Origin: an uncultured Woeseiaceae bacterium
GTDB lineage: Bacteria; Pseudomonadota; Gammaproteobacteria; Steroidobacterales; Woeseiaceae
Length of the DNA stretch: 64,000 nucleotides
Direction of reading: 5' to 3'
Assembly (NCBI GenBank): GCA_945787845.1
Contig: CALZJH010000007.1
Coordinates: 1-64,000 of the forward strand
Made by a program: the position numbers and the translations under genes. Numbering within the stretch: position 1 is the first letter of the stretch; every line of letters begins with the position of its first letter. The notes under the pieces are model-generated. The model was not told the origin of the DNA, did not search any database, and saw nothing but the letters and a program-made list of their open reading frames with translations. Below are positions 1 to 9,331 of the stretch, in pieces.

Positions 1-1425
1 GTCCTCGAAGCTGCCGGCGATCTTGGCCTGCTCGAGGTCCATCCAGGATGCCTCGTTGCCGAACACGCTGCCCGTGATCCGCATGTCGTCCCTGTACAGC
101 GGGCGATTAGCCTCACCGCCGGAGTTCAGGTCCAGGATCATAATCGGCATTTCATAGCCGGTAAGAATGGTCTGGCCAACTTTGTTGAAACTGGCCATCG
201 TGATAAGCGCGCTCGTGCCGTTCGGACCATTGGCCCCACTCTCGGCAGACGAGTCGTGATAGTCGATTTCCAACGACAGTCGATCGGTTGGGTACCACTT
301 GAGATTGAAGCCGATGGACTCGTTCAGGTTTCTCGAGCCATCCTCGCCGGTACCCATGGCGAAGTCAGCTCTGTCATTCGTCTCTGTGTAGTAGATCGGG
401 CTGGCAATCGGACCATCGGTCCATTCACTGGCCTGGGACAGAGCGGCCGTGTTCGAGAACCAGGCAGACAGGTCGCTGTAGGAGCGCTCCAGGTCGAATT
501 CGGACCGGATGTAATCGACCTTCGCAGTAATCGTGTCGGTCGGCGCCCACTGCAGCACGAGCTGGGCATTGGTCCTTTCTGTTTCGAATTCTTCCATGCG
601 GTAGGACATCGATTGCGGGATCGAATAGGTCTCGTCGGCTGTCTGCGGCCGGTTGATCTGGTTCTCGTCGTTGACGACCCTGACGCTTCCGCCCGTCCTT
701 ACATCATCACCCGGCTCGGTATACCAACCGCCGGTGCCTGCGACGTTGACGCCACTGTTCCTGACCTGTTTGGACGCTACGATGGCAACACCGACCGTGT
801 CGTCAAAGAAGCGATCAAGGTAGATACCTGAGAATTCGGGGGTGATGTCGTCGCCCTTGCGAGTCGACATGTCGTAGACGCTCTTCGCCGCGAGACTCAG
901 CGTCGGTTCGCCCTCGAGCGGCGTAGGCGTCTGGATATTGATCGTGGAACCGATGCCGCCGGAGGGGACGTCGGCTCGGCCTGTCTTGTAGACCTGGACA
1001 CCGGCTACGCCTTCCGATGCCAAATCGGCGAAGTCAAACGAGCGAGTGGTGCCGTTGTGGGTCGGCATCTGGCGACCGTTGACGGTCACGAGGTTGTATT
1101 CCGGGCCGAAGCCACGCACCGTCACCTGGCTGCCCTCGCCGCGCTGACGGTCGATGGATACACCAGTGATACGCTGCAACGATTCCGCCAGGTTCTGGTC
1201 AGGGAACTTACCGATGTCTTCCGCGGAAATTGCGTCCACAACACCGGTTGCACCGCGTTTGACGTCCATGGAGCGCATCAAGCTACCACGAATACCGACA
1301 GTGACGATTTCCTCGATGACTTCCTCATCTTGCGCAACAGACACCGCTGGCGTCGCGAAAGCTGCACCCAGCGCAATTGCCACGCCGGTGGCCAAAGGTG
1401 TCTTACGGAATGTAGGTCTTTGCAT
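1..1425 (-). CDS. TonB-dependent receptor, N-terminal 475 residues (runs off window)
   Basis: Outer-membrane active transporter, probably importing beta-glucan oligosaccharides. Translating leftward from ATG 1425-1423 gives a signal peptide (MQRPTFRKTPLATGVAIALGAA, ending near AVSVAQ), a TonB-box-like EEIVTVGIR, then a plug domain with DIGKFPDQNLAESLQRITGV and VTVRGFGPEYNLVTVNGR. This is the style of the large Xanthomonas/Caulobacter receptor family (recognised from memory). The barrel starts after about residue 190 and the frame is still open at base 1. The start is supported by AGGGGG a few bases upstream. Its own promoter and a LacI-type operator lie at 1566-1594. Substrate is inferred from the neighbouring GH16/GH17/GH3 genes, not from the receptor itself. 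Confidence 0.93.
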   Translation of the reverse strand, partial: MQRPTFRKTPLATGVAIALGAAFATPAVSVAQDEEVIEEIVTVGIRGSLMRSMDVKRGATGVVDAISAEDIGKFPDQNLAESLQRITGVSIDRQRGEGSQVTVRGFGPEYNLVTVNGRQMPTHNGTTRSFDFADLASEGVAGVQVYKTGRADVPSGGIGSTINIQTPTPLEGEPTLSLAAKSVYDMSTRKGDDITPEFSGIYLDRFFDDTVGVAIVASKQVRNSGVNVAGTGGWYTEPGDDVRTGGSVRVVNDENQINRPQTADETYSIPQSMSYRMEEFETERTNAQLVLQWAPTDTITAKVDYIRSEFDLERSYSDLSAWFSNTAALSQASEWTDGPIASPIYYTETNDRADFAMGTGEDGSRNLNESIGFNLKWYPTDRLSLEIDYHDSSAESGANGPNGTSALITMASFNKVGQTILTGYEMPIMILDLNSGGEANRPLYRDDMRITGSVFGNEASWMDLEQAKIAGSFED

Positions 1426-1565
1426 GCTCGAGCCCCCTGAAGCTTGCTTGTGTAGATCTAACTAATTGATTAGTAACGTTTTAACTTTGAAATTGTTATT
1501 TGTTGCAGCTTACACAGTGCTTTCAGATGAAACTGACTGACCGCCAAGAACTGCCTGCATACGTA

Positions 1566-1594
1566 GATATACGTAAGACTGACAGCGCTGTCAA
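1566..1594 (-). promoter_or_regulatory. Promoter with overlapping LacI-type operator for the TonB receptor
   Basis: On the minus strand TTGACA (1594-1589) is followed by exactly 17 bases and TATATC (1571-1566), a near-consensus sigma-70 promoter. The perfect 14-base palindrome TGACAGCGCTGTCA occupies 1580-1593, so a bound repressor would cover the -35 box and half of the spacer. The palindrome with CG at its centre is typical of LacI-family operators. The rest of 1426-1655 is AT-rich and shows no gene. Confidence 0.8.
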
Positions 1595-1655
1595 CCTCTT
1601 GTACAAATCTGGGCATCGCAGACCGCCACGAGGCCCGGAGACGCGCGTAAAACGC

Positions 1656-2972
1656 TTAATCCTGAACGAATTCGTAGACCCTGACGTAATCGACCAGCAT
1701 GCGCTGCGGGAAGACGCTGTCATCGATACCGCCGCCGGCCCTGCCCCACATGCCGCCCACGGCGACGTTCAGAATCAGGTGGAACGGGTGGTCGTAGGGC
1801 CAGGAACGCCAGCCGTCCCCTTCATTCACGTACGTGAAGTACAGGGTGTCATCGACAAAGACGTCGATACGATCCTCGGACCATTCGAGCGCATAGACGT
1901 GGAACCCGGAGTCGACATCATCGAGCAGCACGCGGCCCTTGCGTTGCTCCCATTTGGCCCAGTAATAGGCCTCGTTATGCACGGTGCCATGCACATGGTT
2001 CATCTGGTATCCGACGTGTTCCATGATGTCTATCTCGCCCGAATTGGGCCAGGCGTCGCAGTCGGCGCTGCCCTGCCACTTGTCGCCTTCCACACAGCGA
2101 GTCGCGTAGCGAAACGGGTCGCTCGGCAGCATCCAGATGGCCGGCCAGGTGCCCATGCCGCGCGGCAGCATGGCGCGAACTTCGACGCGCCCATACAAGA
2201 TGTCGCCTTTGCCTCGTGAGTGAATTCGTGCGGACGTGTATTCGGCATCGTCCAGTGATTCCTTGTGCGCCTCGATCACCAGGTGGCCGTCCTCGACTCG
2301 CAGATTCCCGGGGCTGTTGGTGTAGGCCTGATTCTCGTCATTGACGACGCGAGCCGGCCAGATGTCGATATTCCAAAGCGTGGTGTCGAATGTGTCGAAT
2401 TCATCGCTCCAGACCAGCGTCAGGTCGCGCTCTTGCCGTGCCGCCGGCCTGACGAGCACCGCGCTAAGCACCGGCTGCATCGCGCTCGCTGCAAACTCGA
2501 TATTGAGCTCGCCGTCGCCCAGAACCACGTCCGGCACGGTTACCGTAAGCGCAGAGCGGGTTTTTCCATCTCGCCATGACATTACATCGAGATCGTCAAT
2601 GACGACATTGCCCTCGACGACCGCATCGAACACGCGCGTCCCGCCACTCACATCGTCGGGTTCCGCGAAGTGCAGCGTCACGTCGTAGGTTCCGTTCGGC
2701 ATGGACCTTGCGATCGAGACGTCGCCATGACGGTAGGTCTGGTAGAGGAACGCATCCTGGGATCCCTTGATGCCCTCAAGCGTGGCAACGGTGCCGCTTG
2801 CGTCCCCGGCGTCAGCTTCGTAGTTGACGCCGTCGACTGCCCGATAGGCGCCGCCACCGATATTGATAGCCCACATCGAGGCGTCTGGCGCGGCGTCACG
2901 CGAGCACCCCGCAAGCGCCATACAGGTCATGGTGATAAGTGCCAGGCTGAACTTTCCGGAGATTTGCAACAT
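1656..2972 (-). CDS. Malectin-like + GH16 endo-beta-1,3-glucanase lipoprotein
   Basis: Predicted surface or periplasmic laminarinase that cuts internal beta-1,3-glucan bonds. The 438-residue protein has a lipobox LAGC (Cys23). A malectin-type beta-sandwich covers about 34-175 (AINIGGGAYRAVDGVNYEAD is characteristic), and a GH16 domain about 185-436. The catalytic signature is GEIDIME, with Glu313 nucleophile, Asp315 and Glu318 acid/base by family analogy. WSDEF and the C-terminal LILNVAVGG and VDYVRVY blocks match GH16 subfamily 3 laminarinases. It is divergent from the CBM9-like gene at 3080 and has a LacI-type operator at 3010-3023. Fine specificity (beta-1,3 versus mixed linkage) cannot be fixed from sequence. 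Confidence 0.9.
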   Translation of the reverse strand: MLQISGKFSLALITMTCMALAGCSRDAAPDASMWAINIGGGAYRAVDGVNYEADAGDASGTVATLEGIKGSQDAFLYQTYRHGDVSIARSMPNGTYDVTLHFAEPDDVSGGTRVFDAVVEGNVVIDDLDVMSWRDGKTRSALTVTVPDVVLGDGELNIEFAASAMQPVLSAVLVRPAARQERDLTLVWSDEFDTFDTTLWNIDIWPARVVNDENQAYTNSPGNLRVEDGHLVIEAHKESLDDAEYTSARIHSRGKGDILYGRVEVRAMLPRGMGTWPAIWMLPSDPFRYATRCVEGDKWQGSADCDAWPNSGEIDIMEHVGYQMNHVHGTVHNEAYYWAKWEQRKGRVLLDDVDSGFHVYALEWSEDRIDVFVDDTLYFTYVNEGDGWRSWPYDHPFHLILNVAVGGMWGRAGGGIDDSVFPQRMLVDYVRVYEFVQD

Positions 2973-3009
2973 GGGTTGACGACCAAAGTGAATCCTCTGA
3001 TATACTAGA

Positions 3010-3023
3010 TGACAGCGTTGTCA
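3010..3023. promoter_or_regulatory. LacI-type operator between divergent GH16 and CBM9-like genes
   Basis: TGACAGCGTTGTCA is a 13/14 match to the palindrome upstream of the TonB receptor. On the minus strand it overlaps TTGACA (3024-3019), which has TATCAG 16 bases further on as a weak -10. One repressor could control both the GH16 gene to the left (38 bp) and the 3080-8208 operon to the right (57 bp). Confidence 0.75.
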
Positions 3024-3079
3024 ATAACAAACCAAGAACAAACGCGCACCAGTCATTAAAGGGTTGAGGGGATACAGCA

Positions 3080-3844
3080 GTGCCTTGTTTTGCGCAATTC
3101 CTCGGGGTCAGCATCGTTTCGGCTAGCATCATCGCCGGACTCGCGCCCCCGCCTGCCCATGCCGGCCACAGCGAAGCGCGTTCGAGTTACGTTGCGCAGC
3201 GCGCAACGACTGACATACGGGTAGACGGCACGGCCAGCGAACCTGACTGGAAGCGTGCCGAGTGGCGTGACATCAACTACCGCTGGCTTGGGCCGGAATA
3301 TACGGCCGACGACTTTTCCGGCCGCTTCAAGGTCGTGTGGACCCCGGAGCGAATCTACATCCTCGCAGAGATCGTCGACGATATTCTGTTCGACGCGCAT
3401 CGCGACCCGCTAGAGCAATACTGGGACGACGACTGTCTTGAGATTTTTCTCGACGCGGATTACTCGGGCGGCGAGCACCAGTTCAACCACAATGCCTTCG
3501 CGTACCACATGTCGCTCGACAACCGTGCGATCGACATCGGTACCGACCGCGAGGCCAGGGACTATACGCATCACGTTCAAAGCCGCTGGCGGCAGACGGC
3601 GGATAAGCTGGTTTGGGAGATCGGCATCGACATATACGATGACACGTACGTCGATCGCTCCTCGCAGAATCAGCCGATGGAACTGGTCGCCGGCAAAATT
3701 CTCGGCTTGATGGTTGCCTACTGCGACAACGACGGCAGCGAACTTCGGGAAAACTTTATAGGCTCGGAGTCCGTTCCGAGCGGCCCCAAAGACCGGGGAT
3801 GGATTGACGCCGGCCTGTTCGGCGAGGTGATACTTGGTGACTAG
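3080..3844 (+). CDS. Secreted CBM9-like carbohydrate-binding protein
   Basis: A 254-residue exported protein with a signal peptide that probably cleaves after PPPAHA (about residue 28). The mature part is a single beta-sandwich of the CBM9/DOMON-like type: it opens with DIRVDGTASEPDWKRAEW and contains KVVWTPERIYILAEIVDD and LEIFLDADYSGG, as seen in family 9 carbohydrate-binding modules. No catalytic motif is visible, so a periplasmic or surface glucan-binding role is inferred. The start is GTG, preceded by GAGGGGAT. Its end overlaps the start of the phosphorylase-like gene, so the two are probably translationally coupled. It is the first gene of a three-gene operon. Confidence 0.8.
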   Translation: MPCFAQFLGVSIVSASIIAGLAPPPAHAGHSEARSSYVAQRATTDIRVDGTASEPDWKRAEWRDINYRWLGPEYTADDFSGRFKVVWTPERIYILAEIVDDILFDAHRDPLEQYWDDDCLEIFLDADYSGGEHQFNHNAFAYHMSLDNRAIDIGTDREARDYTHHVQSRWRQTADKLVWEIGIDIYDDTYVDRSSQNQPMELVAGKILGLMVAYCDNDGSELRENFIGSESVPSGPKDRGWIDAGLFGEVILGD

Positions 3845-6800
3845 TGTTGGCCGTAAGAAGGACCCACCTAACGCGGAGCATGCTGACGACGTCCAGGGCG
3901 AGTTCCTGGACTTTGCCGGGGAGCGGTACTTTGTTATTCACAACGTCGACCGGATGGCACCGTTTTTTGTCAGCGTCGTCTCCGCCGATGATCACTGGAT
4001 GTTTGCGTCATCCACCGGCGGATTGACCGCAGGGAGAGTGTCACCCGAGACCGCTCTGTTTCCCTACATAACAGTCGACAAGCTTCACGATAGCGCCAAC
4101 AGCACCGGCCCCCGCACCATACTGAGAGTGGGCAGCGGCGCGAAAGCGATCTATTGGGAGCCGTTCAATCGTGAGCAGCGTGGACGATTCAAGTCCAGTT
4201 GCAATATCTACAAGAACACGCTCGGCAACAAGCTGTGTTTCGAGGAGATTAATCACGATCTCAAGCTGGCATTCCGGTACACATGGTCGACCAGCGCAGA
4301 GTACGGCTTCGTACGTCACGCTGAACTGGTGAACCTCGGAGCCATGACACGGAATATCGAGATCGTTGACGGCTTGCAGAACATCTTGCCGGCCGGCACG
4401 CCGATTTTCACGCAGACCAACTCGAGCAACCTGGTTGACGCCTACAAGTGGACGGAACTCGACGAGTCGACAGGGCTCGCCTTTCTGACACTGTATTCGG
4501 GAATCTCCGATCGCGCCGAACCCTGCGAATCGCTGAAAGCCACGGTGGCGTTTTCCCTGGGACTCGACAATCCCAGGATCCTCGTCTCGGGCGGCCAGCT
4601 CAGCAAATTCCTCAAGGGCCAAAGCCTGCAGCAGGAACGTCATCGACGAGGCATCCGAGGGGCCTATCTTGTCAATCACGCCTGCAAACTGGCGGGCGGT
4701 GCCACAAGCGAATGGCGTATTGTTCTGAATGCCAAGCAGAGCCAGGCGGAAGCGGTTGCGCTGCGACAGAAACTGAAGAATCCCGAGAAAGCCGAAGCAG
4801 ACATTCTTGAGTCGATAGAAAAAGGTTCGGATGAACTGGCACGAATCATGGCCGCTGCGGACGGCTTCCAGGCGACGGCGGAGGAACGTGTCTCCGTGCA
4901 CCACTACGCAAACGTCCTGTTCAATGTCATGCGTGGCGGTATTTTCGATGATCAATACTTCGTTTCGATGCGCGATTTTCAGCGCACGGTCCGACAATTT
5001 AATGCGCCGGTTTTCGAACGCAACAAGGACATGCTGCGCAGCCTGCCTGACCGGTTACGACTCGACGAGCTACTGGCCGCGATCGAAGAACGCGGTGACC
5101 GCCAACTGCACAGGCTGACGCTGGAATACCTGCCGATAACGTTTGGCCGCCGGCATGGCGACCCGAGCCGCCCGTGGAACCATTTCGCCATTCGTCTCAA
5201 GGACGAGTACGGGGAAGGCCTGCTCTCTTACCAGGGCAACTGGCGCGACATTTTTCAGAACTGGGAAGCGCTGGCATTTAGCTTTCCGGGCTTCATTGAG
5301 AATATGGTCGCCAAGTTCGTCAATGCATCCACAGTCGACGGCTACAACCCGTACCGCATCACCAAGGAAGGTATCGACTGGGAAGTCGAGGAACCCGACA
5401 ATCCGTGGAGCTACATCGGCTACTGGGGTGATCACCAGATCATCTACCTGCTCAAGCTCCTGGAGCTGTCGCGGAGTTTTCATCCCGACACCTTGCGGCG
5501 CCTGCTGCGAGAGCCTCTCTTCAGCTACGCGAACGTCCCTTACCGTATCAAGCCGCTGCAGGACCTTCTCGACGATCCCAAGAACACCGTGGTCTTCGAC
5601 GATGCACTTGCGGAGCAGATCGGGGAACGTGTCAATGCGTTCGGCGCTGACGGCAAACTCGTCCTTGACGACGACGGCAATGTCTACCAGGTCAACCTGC
5701 TGGAGAAACTCCTCGTGCCACTGCTTGCCAAGCTCGGCAACCTTGTGATCGATGGCGGCATCTGGCTGAACACGCAACGCCCCGAATGGAACGACGCGAA
5801 CAATGCACTGGTCGGTCAGGGACTGTCGATGGTGACGCTGTATTACATGCGCCGTTACCTGAGCTTCCTGCAGGAACTGCTGAACGAGGAAACCGGGACG
5901 TTCTCCCTGTCAGCCGAAGTGGCTGACTGGCTCGACAACACGGCGACTGCGCTCGCGAGTTTACGCGCCGCGACCGGCAATGGGGACATCGATGACAGGT
6001 TGCGACATGGCTCCCTGTCCAGGCTCGGAACCGCGGCCAGCGAATATCGCGAGACACTGTACGCGCGCGGCGTGTTCACCGGCAGTCGCTACCTGGACAT
6101 TCGCGACGTATCGAAGTTGCTCGACGATGCGCTCGCAATGGTCGATCACAGCATCAAAGCCAACCGTCGCGATGACGGTTTGTATCACGCCTACAACGTA
6201 GCCGATTTCGACGGCGACTCGCTGCATGTGGCCAACCTGTACCCGATGCTTGAGGGACAGGTTGCCGTATTGAGCAGCGGCGCCATCAGTGCAACAGAAG
6301 CGGCCGATGTTCTCGATGCGCTGTTTGCAAGCGCAGTGTACCGGGAGGACCAGGACAGCTTCATGCTCTATCCTGACCGGGACCTGCCCGGGTTCCTGCA
6401 GAGAAACCAGATATTGATGGACGACGTGAAGGCCATTCCTGTTCTGGTCGACATGCTCGATAGCGGCGACAACCGCATCGTACTGAGAGATGCCGAGGGT
6501 ACGCTACGCTTCAATGCGGAATTTACGAATGCGGGCGATGTCGAGGCCATGCTGGACGAGGTTCACGAGCAATACCCGGGCGTGGACAAAGCCGCGAGGC
6601 GCGCCATACTCGACCTCTATGAAGCCGTATTCCAGCACAAGGCTTTCACGGGCCGGTCTGGAACAATGTTCGGCTTCGAGGGTCTCGGGTCGGTGTACTG
6701 GCACATGGTCGCGAAATTGCTGCTCGCCATCGAGGAGAACTTCTTCGCGGCGTGCGACAGCGGCGCCGATTCGGCAACCCTCACACGACTCGGCGACCTC

Positions 6801-7310
6801 TACTACCGCGTACGACGCGGCATAGGCTTTAACAAGACTCCGGCCGAATACGGCGCGTTTCCGACCGACCCTTACTCGCATACGCCAAGGCATGCAGGTG
6901 CGCGACAACCGGGTATGACGGGTCAGGTGAAGGAGGAAATTCTGACACGCTTTGGGGAACTCGGAATTCGGGTTAGCGACGGTGAGGTGTCTATTCAGCC
7001 CGCCCTGTTGCGTGCGCGTGAGTTTGAGGCTCATGATCGATCGTTTTGTTACCTGGATGTGGACAACGCCTGGCAGGATCTCGATCTGCCCCCGTCAAGC
7101 CTCGCCTTTACCTGGTGCCAGGTACCGATAGTCTACGTGCTCGACAGCAAGGCGGAACCAGGACTTCTCGTGACGTTTGATGACGGTACCGAGTCAGCGT
7201 ATGCAAGCCTTTCACTACCCGCCGATGTCAGCGACGATGTCTTCAAGCGCAGCGGTCGGATCCGGAAGATAACAGTCACCTTCGCCGCGGACAGGCTCTT
7301 CGGCGACTAA
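3837..7310 (+). CDS. GH94/GH149-like inverting phosphorylase, probably beta-1,3-oligoglucan phosphorylase
   Basis: A 1157-residue protein without signal peptide, so cytoplasmic. The N-terminal half resembles the super-sandwich of GH94-type phosphorylases (FRYTWSTSAEYGFVRHAELVNLG). The middle holds an (alpha/alpha)6-like region with RPEWNDANNALVG; Asp653 there sits where GH94-type enzymes carry the general acid. Length and the laminarin context best fit GH149 (about 1,100 residues), which releases alpha-glucose-1-phosphate from beta-1,3-glucooligosaccharides. The family assignment is from memory and not searched. I chose GTG 3837 because GAGGTGA (3824-3830) sits 6 bases upstream; TTG 3834 is also open. 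It overlaps the upstream gene by 8 bases and is followed 10 bases later by a GH17 gene. Confidence 0.7.
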   Translation: MTSVGRKKDPPNAEHADDVQGEFLDFAGERYFVIHNVDRMAPFFVSVVSADDHWMFASSTGGLTAGRVSPETALFPYITVDKLHDSANSTGPRTILRVGSGAKAIYWEPFNREQRGRFKSSCNIYKNTLGNKLCFEEINHDLKLAFRYTWSTSAEYGFVRHAELVNLGAMTRNIEIVDGLQNILPAGTPIFTQTNSSNLVDAYKWTELDESTGLAFLTLYSGISDRAEPCESLKATVAFSLGLDNPRILVSGGQLSKFLKGQSLQQERHRRGIRGAYLVNHACKLAGGATSEWRIVLNAKQSQAEAVALRQKLKNPEKAEADILESIEKGSDELARIMAAADGFQATAEERVSVHHYANVLFNVMRGGIFDDQYFVSMRDFQRTVRQFNAPVFERNKDMLRSLPDRLRLDELLAAIEERGDRQLHRLTLEYLPITFGRRHGDPSRPWNHFAIRLKDEYGEGLLSYQGNWRDIFQNWEALAFSFPGFIENMVAKFVNASTVDGYNPYRITKEGIDWEVEEPDNPWSYIGYWGDHQIIYLLKLLELSRSFHPDTLRRLLREPLFSYANVPYRIKPLQDLLDDPKNTVVFDDALAEQIGERVNAFGADGKLVLDDDGNVYQVNLLEKLLVPLLAKLGNLVIDGGIWLNTQRPEWNDANNALVGQGLSMVTLYYMRRYLSFLQELLNEETGTFSLSAEVADWLDNTATALASLRAATGNGDIDDRLRHGSLSRLGTAASEYRETLYARGVFTGSRYLDIRDVSKLLDDALAMVDHSIKANRRDDGLYHAYNVADFDGDSLHVANLYPMLEGQVAVLSSGAISATEAADVLDALFASAVYREDQDSFMLYPDRDLPGFLQRNQILMDDVKAIPVLVDMLDSGDNRIVLRDAEGTLRFNAEFTNAGDVEAMLDEVHEQYPGVDKAARRAILDLYEAVFQHKAFTGRSGTMFGFEGLGSVYWHMVAKLLLAIEENFFAACDSGADSATLTRLGDLYYRVRRGIGFNKTPAEYGAFPTDPYSHTPRHAGARQPGMTGQVKEEILTRFGELGIRVSDGEVSIQPALLRAREFEAHDRSFCYLDVDNAWQDLDLPPSSLAFTWCQVPIVYVLDSKAEPGLLVTFDDGTESAYASLSLPADVSDDVFKRSGRIRKITVTFAADRLFGD

Positions 7311-7320
7311 AGGAACGGAA

Positions 7321-8208
7321 ATGTCCAACTACTACAAACGCAGGATGTCGCTTGCCGGCATCGACATCAAATCATTGACGACCGAGGACCTGCGAGGTCT
7401 CGTACGAAAGATCCTCGAGTCCAAGATTCACGGGCTTTCATTCAGTCCGTATGTCGAGGGCCAGGGGCCTGGAACGGTAGTCGAAGAAGCGCAGATTCGC
7501 GAACGCCTTGCCGTTATCGAGCCACACGTGCGCTGGATTCGGACCTTTTCGTGCACTGACGGGCACGAATTGATTCCCGCCATTGCGCGCGAGAAAAGTC
7601 TCAAGACCATGGTCGGTATCTGGCTGGATGACGATCACGAACACAATGAGCTGGAACTGGAGAACGCGATTCGAGTAGCTAAAGAAGGTCACGTCGATAT
7701 CCTCGCCGTCGGCAACGAGGTGTTATTGCGTGGCGACCTCAGCGAGGACGAACTTCTCGACTACATGCGTCGTGCAAAAGAAGGCGCACCCGGGGTCGAG
7801 GTCGGCTACGTTGATGCCTATTTTGAATTTGTTGACCATCCCCGCATTACGGATGCATGCGACGTTTTACTGGCCAATTGCTACCCGTTCTGGGAAGGCT
7901 GTCCGGCCGAACACGCGCTGCTCTACATGAAAGACATGTATCAGCGTGTCAGCAGTGTCGCCAACGGCAAGCGTGTCATCGTTAGTGAAACCGGATGGCC
8001 CAACATCGGCACAGCAGAAGGCGCAGCGGTCCCCTCTTTCGAGAATGCGGTCAAGTACTTTGTCGACACCTGCCGTTGGTCAGAAGAGGAGAATATTGAG
8101 ATCTTCTATTTCTCATCGTTTGACGAATCGTGGAAAGTCGGCGCGGAAGGCGATGTCGGCGCGTACTGGGGATTGTGGGACAAGGATGGCCAGCCCAAGT
8201 ACTGGTAA
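7321..8208 (+). CDS. GH17-family glycosidase, cytoplasmic
   Basis: A 295-residue clan GH-A TIM barrel of the glucan 1,3-beta-glucosidase (GH17) type. The acid/base Glu133 lies in ILAVGNEV and the nucleophile Glu223 in VSETGWPNIG, the latter diagnostic for GH17. FSPYVEGQGPGT near the N terminus matches the first strand of the barrel. There is no signal peptide or lipobox, unlike the second GH17 at 20855, so this copy probably works in the cytoplasm with the phosphorylase, as a glucosidase or transglycosylase acting on imported beta-1,3-oligosaccharides (inference). The start is supported by AAGGAA. It is the last gene of the 3080-8208 operon. Confidence 0.85.
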   Translation: MSNYYKRRMSLAGIDIKSLTTEDLRGLVRKILESKIHGLSFSPYVEGQGPGTVVEEAQIRERLAVIEPHVRWIRTFSCTDGHELIPAIAREKSLKTMVGIWLDDDHEHNELELENAIRVAKEGHVDILAVGNEVLLRGDLSEDELLDYMRRAKEGAPGVEVGYVDAYFEFVDHPRITDACDVLLANCYPFWEGCPAEHALLYMKDMYQRVSSVANGKRVIVSETGWPNIGTAEGAAVPSFENAVKYFVDTCRWSEEENIEIFYFSSFDESWKVGAEGDVGAYWGLWDKDGQPKYW

Positions 8209-8291
8209 ATTCCCAGCAGTGATTGACAGCCTTACGACTCAGGAACTAGTGTTATGCCCACCAAAATACCGGCACTCAAATAATTAGAACT

Positions 8292-9326
8292 ATGCCAAGA
8301 CCAACGATTGATGATGTCGCCTCGCTCGCGGGGGTGTCGATAAAGACGGTGTCACGTGTCGTCAATCGTGAGCCCAACGTTCGTGAAGTCACCCGGGATA
8401 AAGTCGAGAAAGCTATTGCGGAACTCCATTACAGCCCGAACCCGTCTGCGCGCAACCTCGCCAGCCACCGCGCGCGGCTTATCGTCCTTGTTTACGATGA
8501 CCCGGGCGCTTACCAGGCCCCGAGCGCGGGCTATATCATCAACATGCAGCAAGGTGCTCTGAAAGCCTGCCGCACAGCAGGCTTTGAATTACTGATCCAC
8601 CCCTGCAATTACCGCAACAGAAACGTTGGTAAAGACCTGCAGGAACTTATCGGCCGGGTTCGCCCTGCCGGCATCATCGTCGCTGCGCCACTTTCAAACA
8701 TGCCGAAGATCGTGAACGCGATCAAAGCAACCAAGGCACCCTGCGTACGCTTGTCCACCGGCTCCGGGAATGGCAAGGAATACTCAGTCGCGACAAATGA
8801 CCGCGAGGTAAGTGCCGAGATGACCCGCTTCCTTGCGTCGCTCGGACATCGGCACATAGCCTTCATAAAGGGCAACAAGCGCCACAAGGCGGTCAGCAAC
8901 CGTTTTGACGGCTATCGCGACGGACTTAAACAAGCCGGACTGGAGTACTCGGAAAGCATTGTGGCTGATGGCGACAACTCGATCGGCTCGGGTGAGGAAT
9001 GTGCTGAAAAACTCCTGAGGCGCCCCGACAGACCGACCGCTATCTTTTGTGCGAACGACGATATGGCTGCGGGTGTACTCAGAGTGGCCACACGACTCGG
9101 CATTGATGTTCCTGGTCAGCTGTCCATTGCCGGGTGTGACGACATCTCGCTCGCGCAACAGCTGTATCCGGCTCTCACCACCATTCGACAGCCTCTAAGC
9201 GCGATGGCCGCAACGGCCTCGCTTGCGTTAGTCGATGGCGCACGCGGCAACCCGCCAAAGCCGAAACTGGAGACCATTCCGGGTTCGATCCAGGTCAGGG
9301 AATCCACGGGACCGGCGCCGAAGTAG
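8292..9326 (+). CDS. LacI-family transcriptional regulator of the glucan locus
   Basis: A 344-residue repressor. Residues 4-57 form the LacI helix-turn-helix and hinge (TIDDVASLAGVSIKTVSRVVN, then NPSARNLAS), followed by a periplasmic-binding-protein-like sugar domain (AIFCANDDMAAGVLR, DVPGQLSIAGCDD). The four palindromes TGACAGCGYTGTCA in this window have the even, CG-centred form bound by LacI proteins, so this gene is the natural candidate regulator (inference). Upstream, TTGACAGC at 8223-8230 repeats one operator half-site and could be a -35 box, but the second half is absent. There is no clear Shine-Dalgarno before ATG 8292. The effector is probably laminaribiose, glucose or a phosphorylated form; sequence alone does not tell. 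Confidence 0.9.
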   Translation: MPRPTIDDVASLAGVSIKTVSRVVNREPNVREVTRDKVEKAIAELHYSPNPSARNLASHRARLIVLVYDDPGAYQAPSAGYIINMQQGALKACRTAGFELLIHPCNYRNRNVGKDLQELIGRVRPAGIIVAAPLSNMPKIVNAIKATKAPCVRLSTGSGNGKEYSVATNDREVSAEMTRFLASLGHRHIAFIKGNKRHKAVSNRFDGYRDGLKQAGLEYSESIVADGDNSIGSGEECAEKLLRRPDRPTAIFCANDDMAAGVLRVATRLGIDVPGQLSIAGCDDISLAQQLYPALTTIRQPLSAMAATASLALVDGARGNPPKPKLETIPGSIQVRESTGPAPK

Positions 9327-9331
9327 CTGGC

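Noticed and set aside
8223..8236. Fifth LacI operator before the lacI gene
   Set aside because: Only the left half (TTGACAGC) matches; the right half is unrelated, so it is at most a -35 box.
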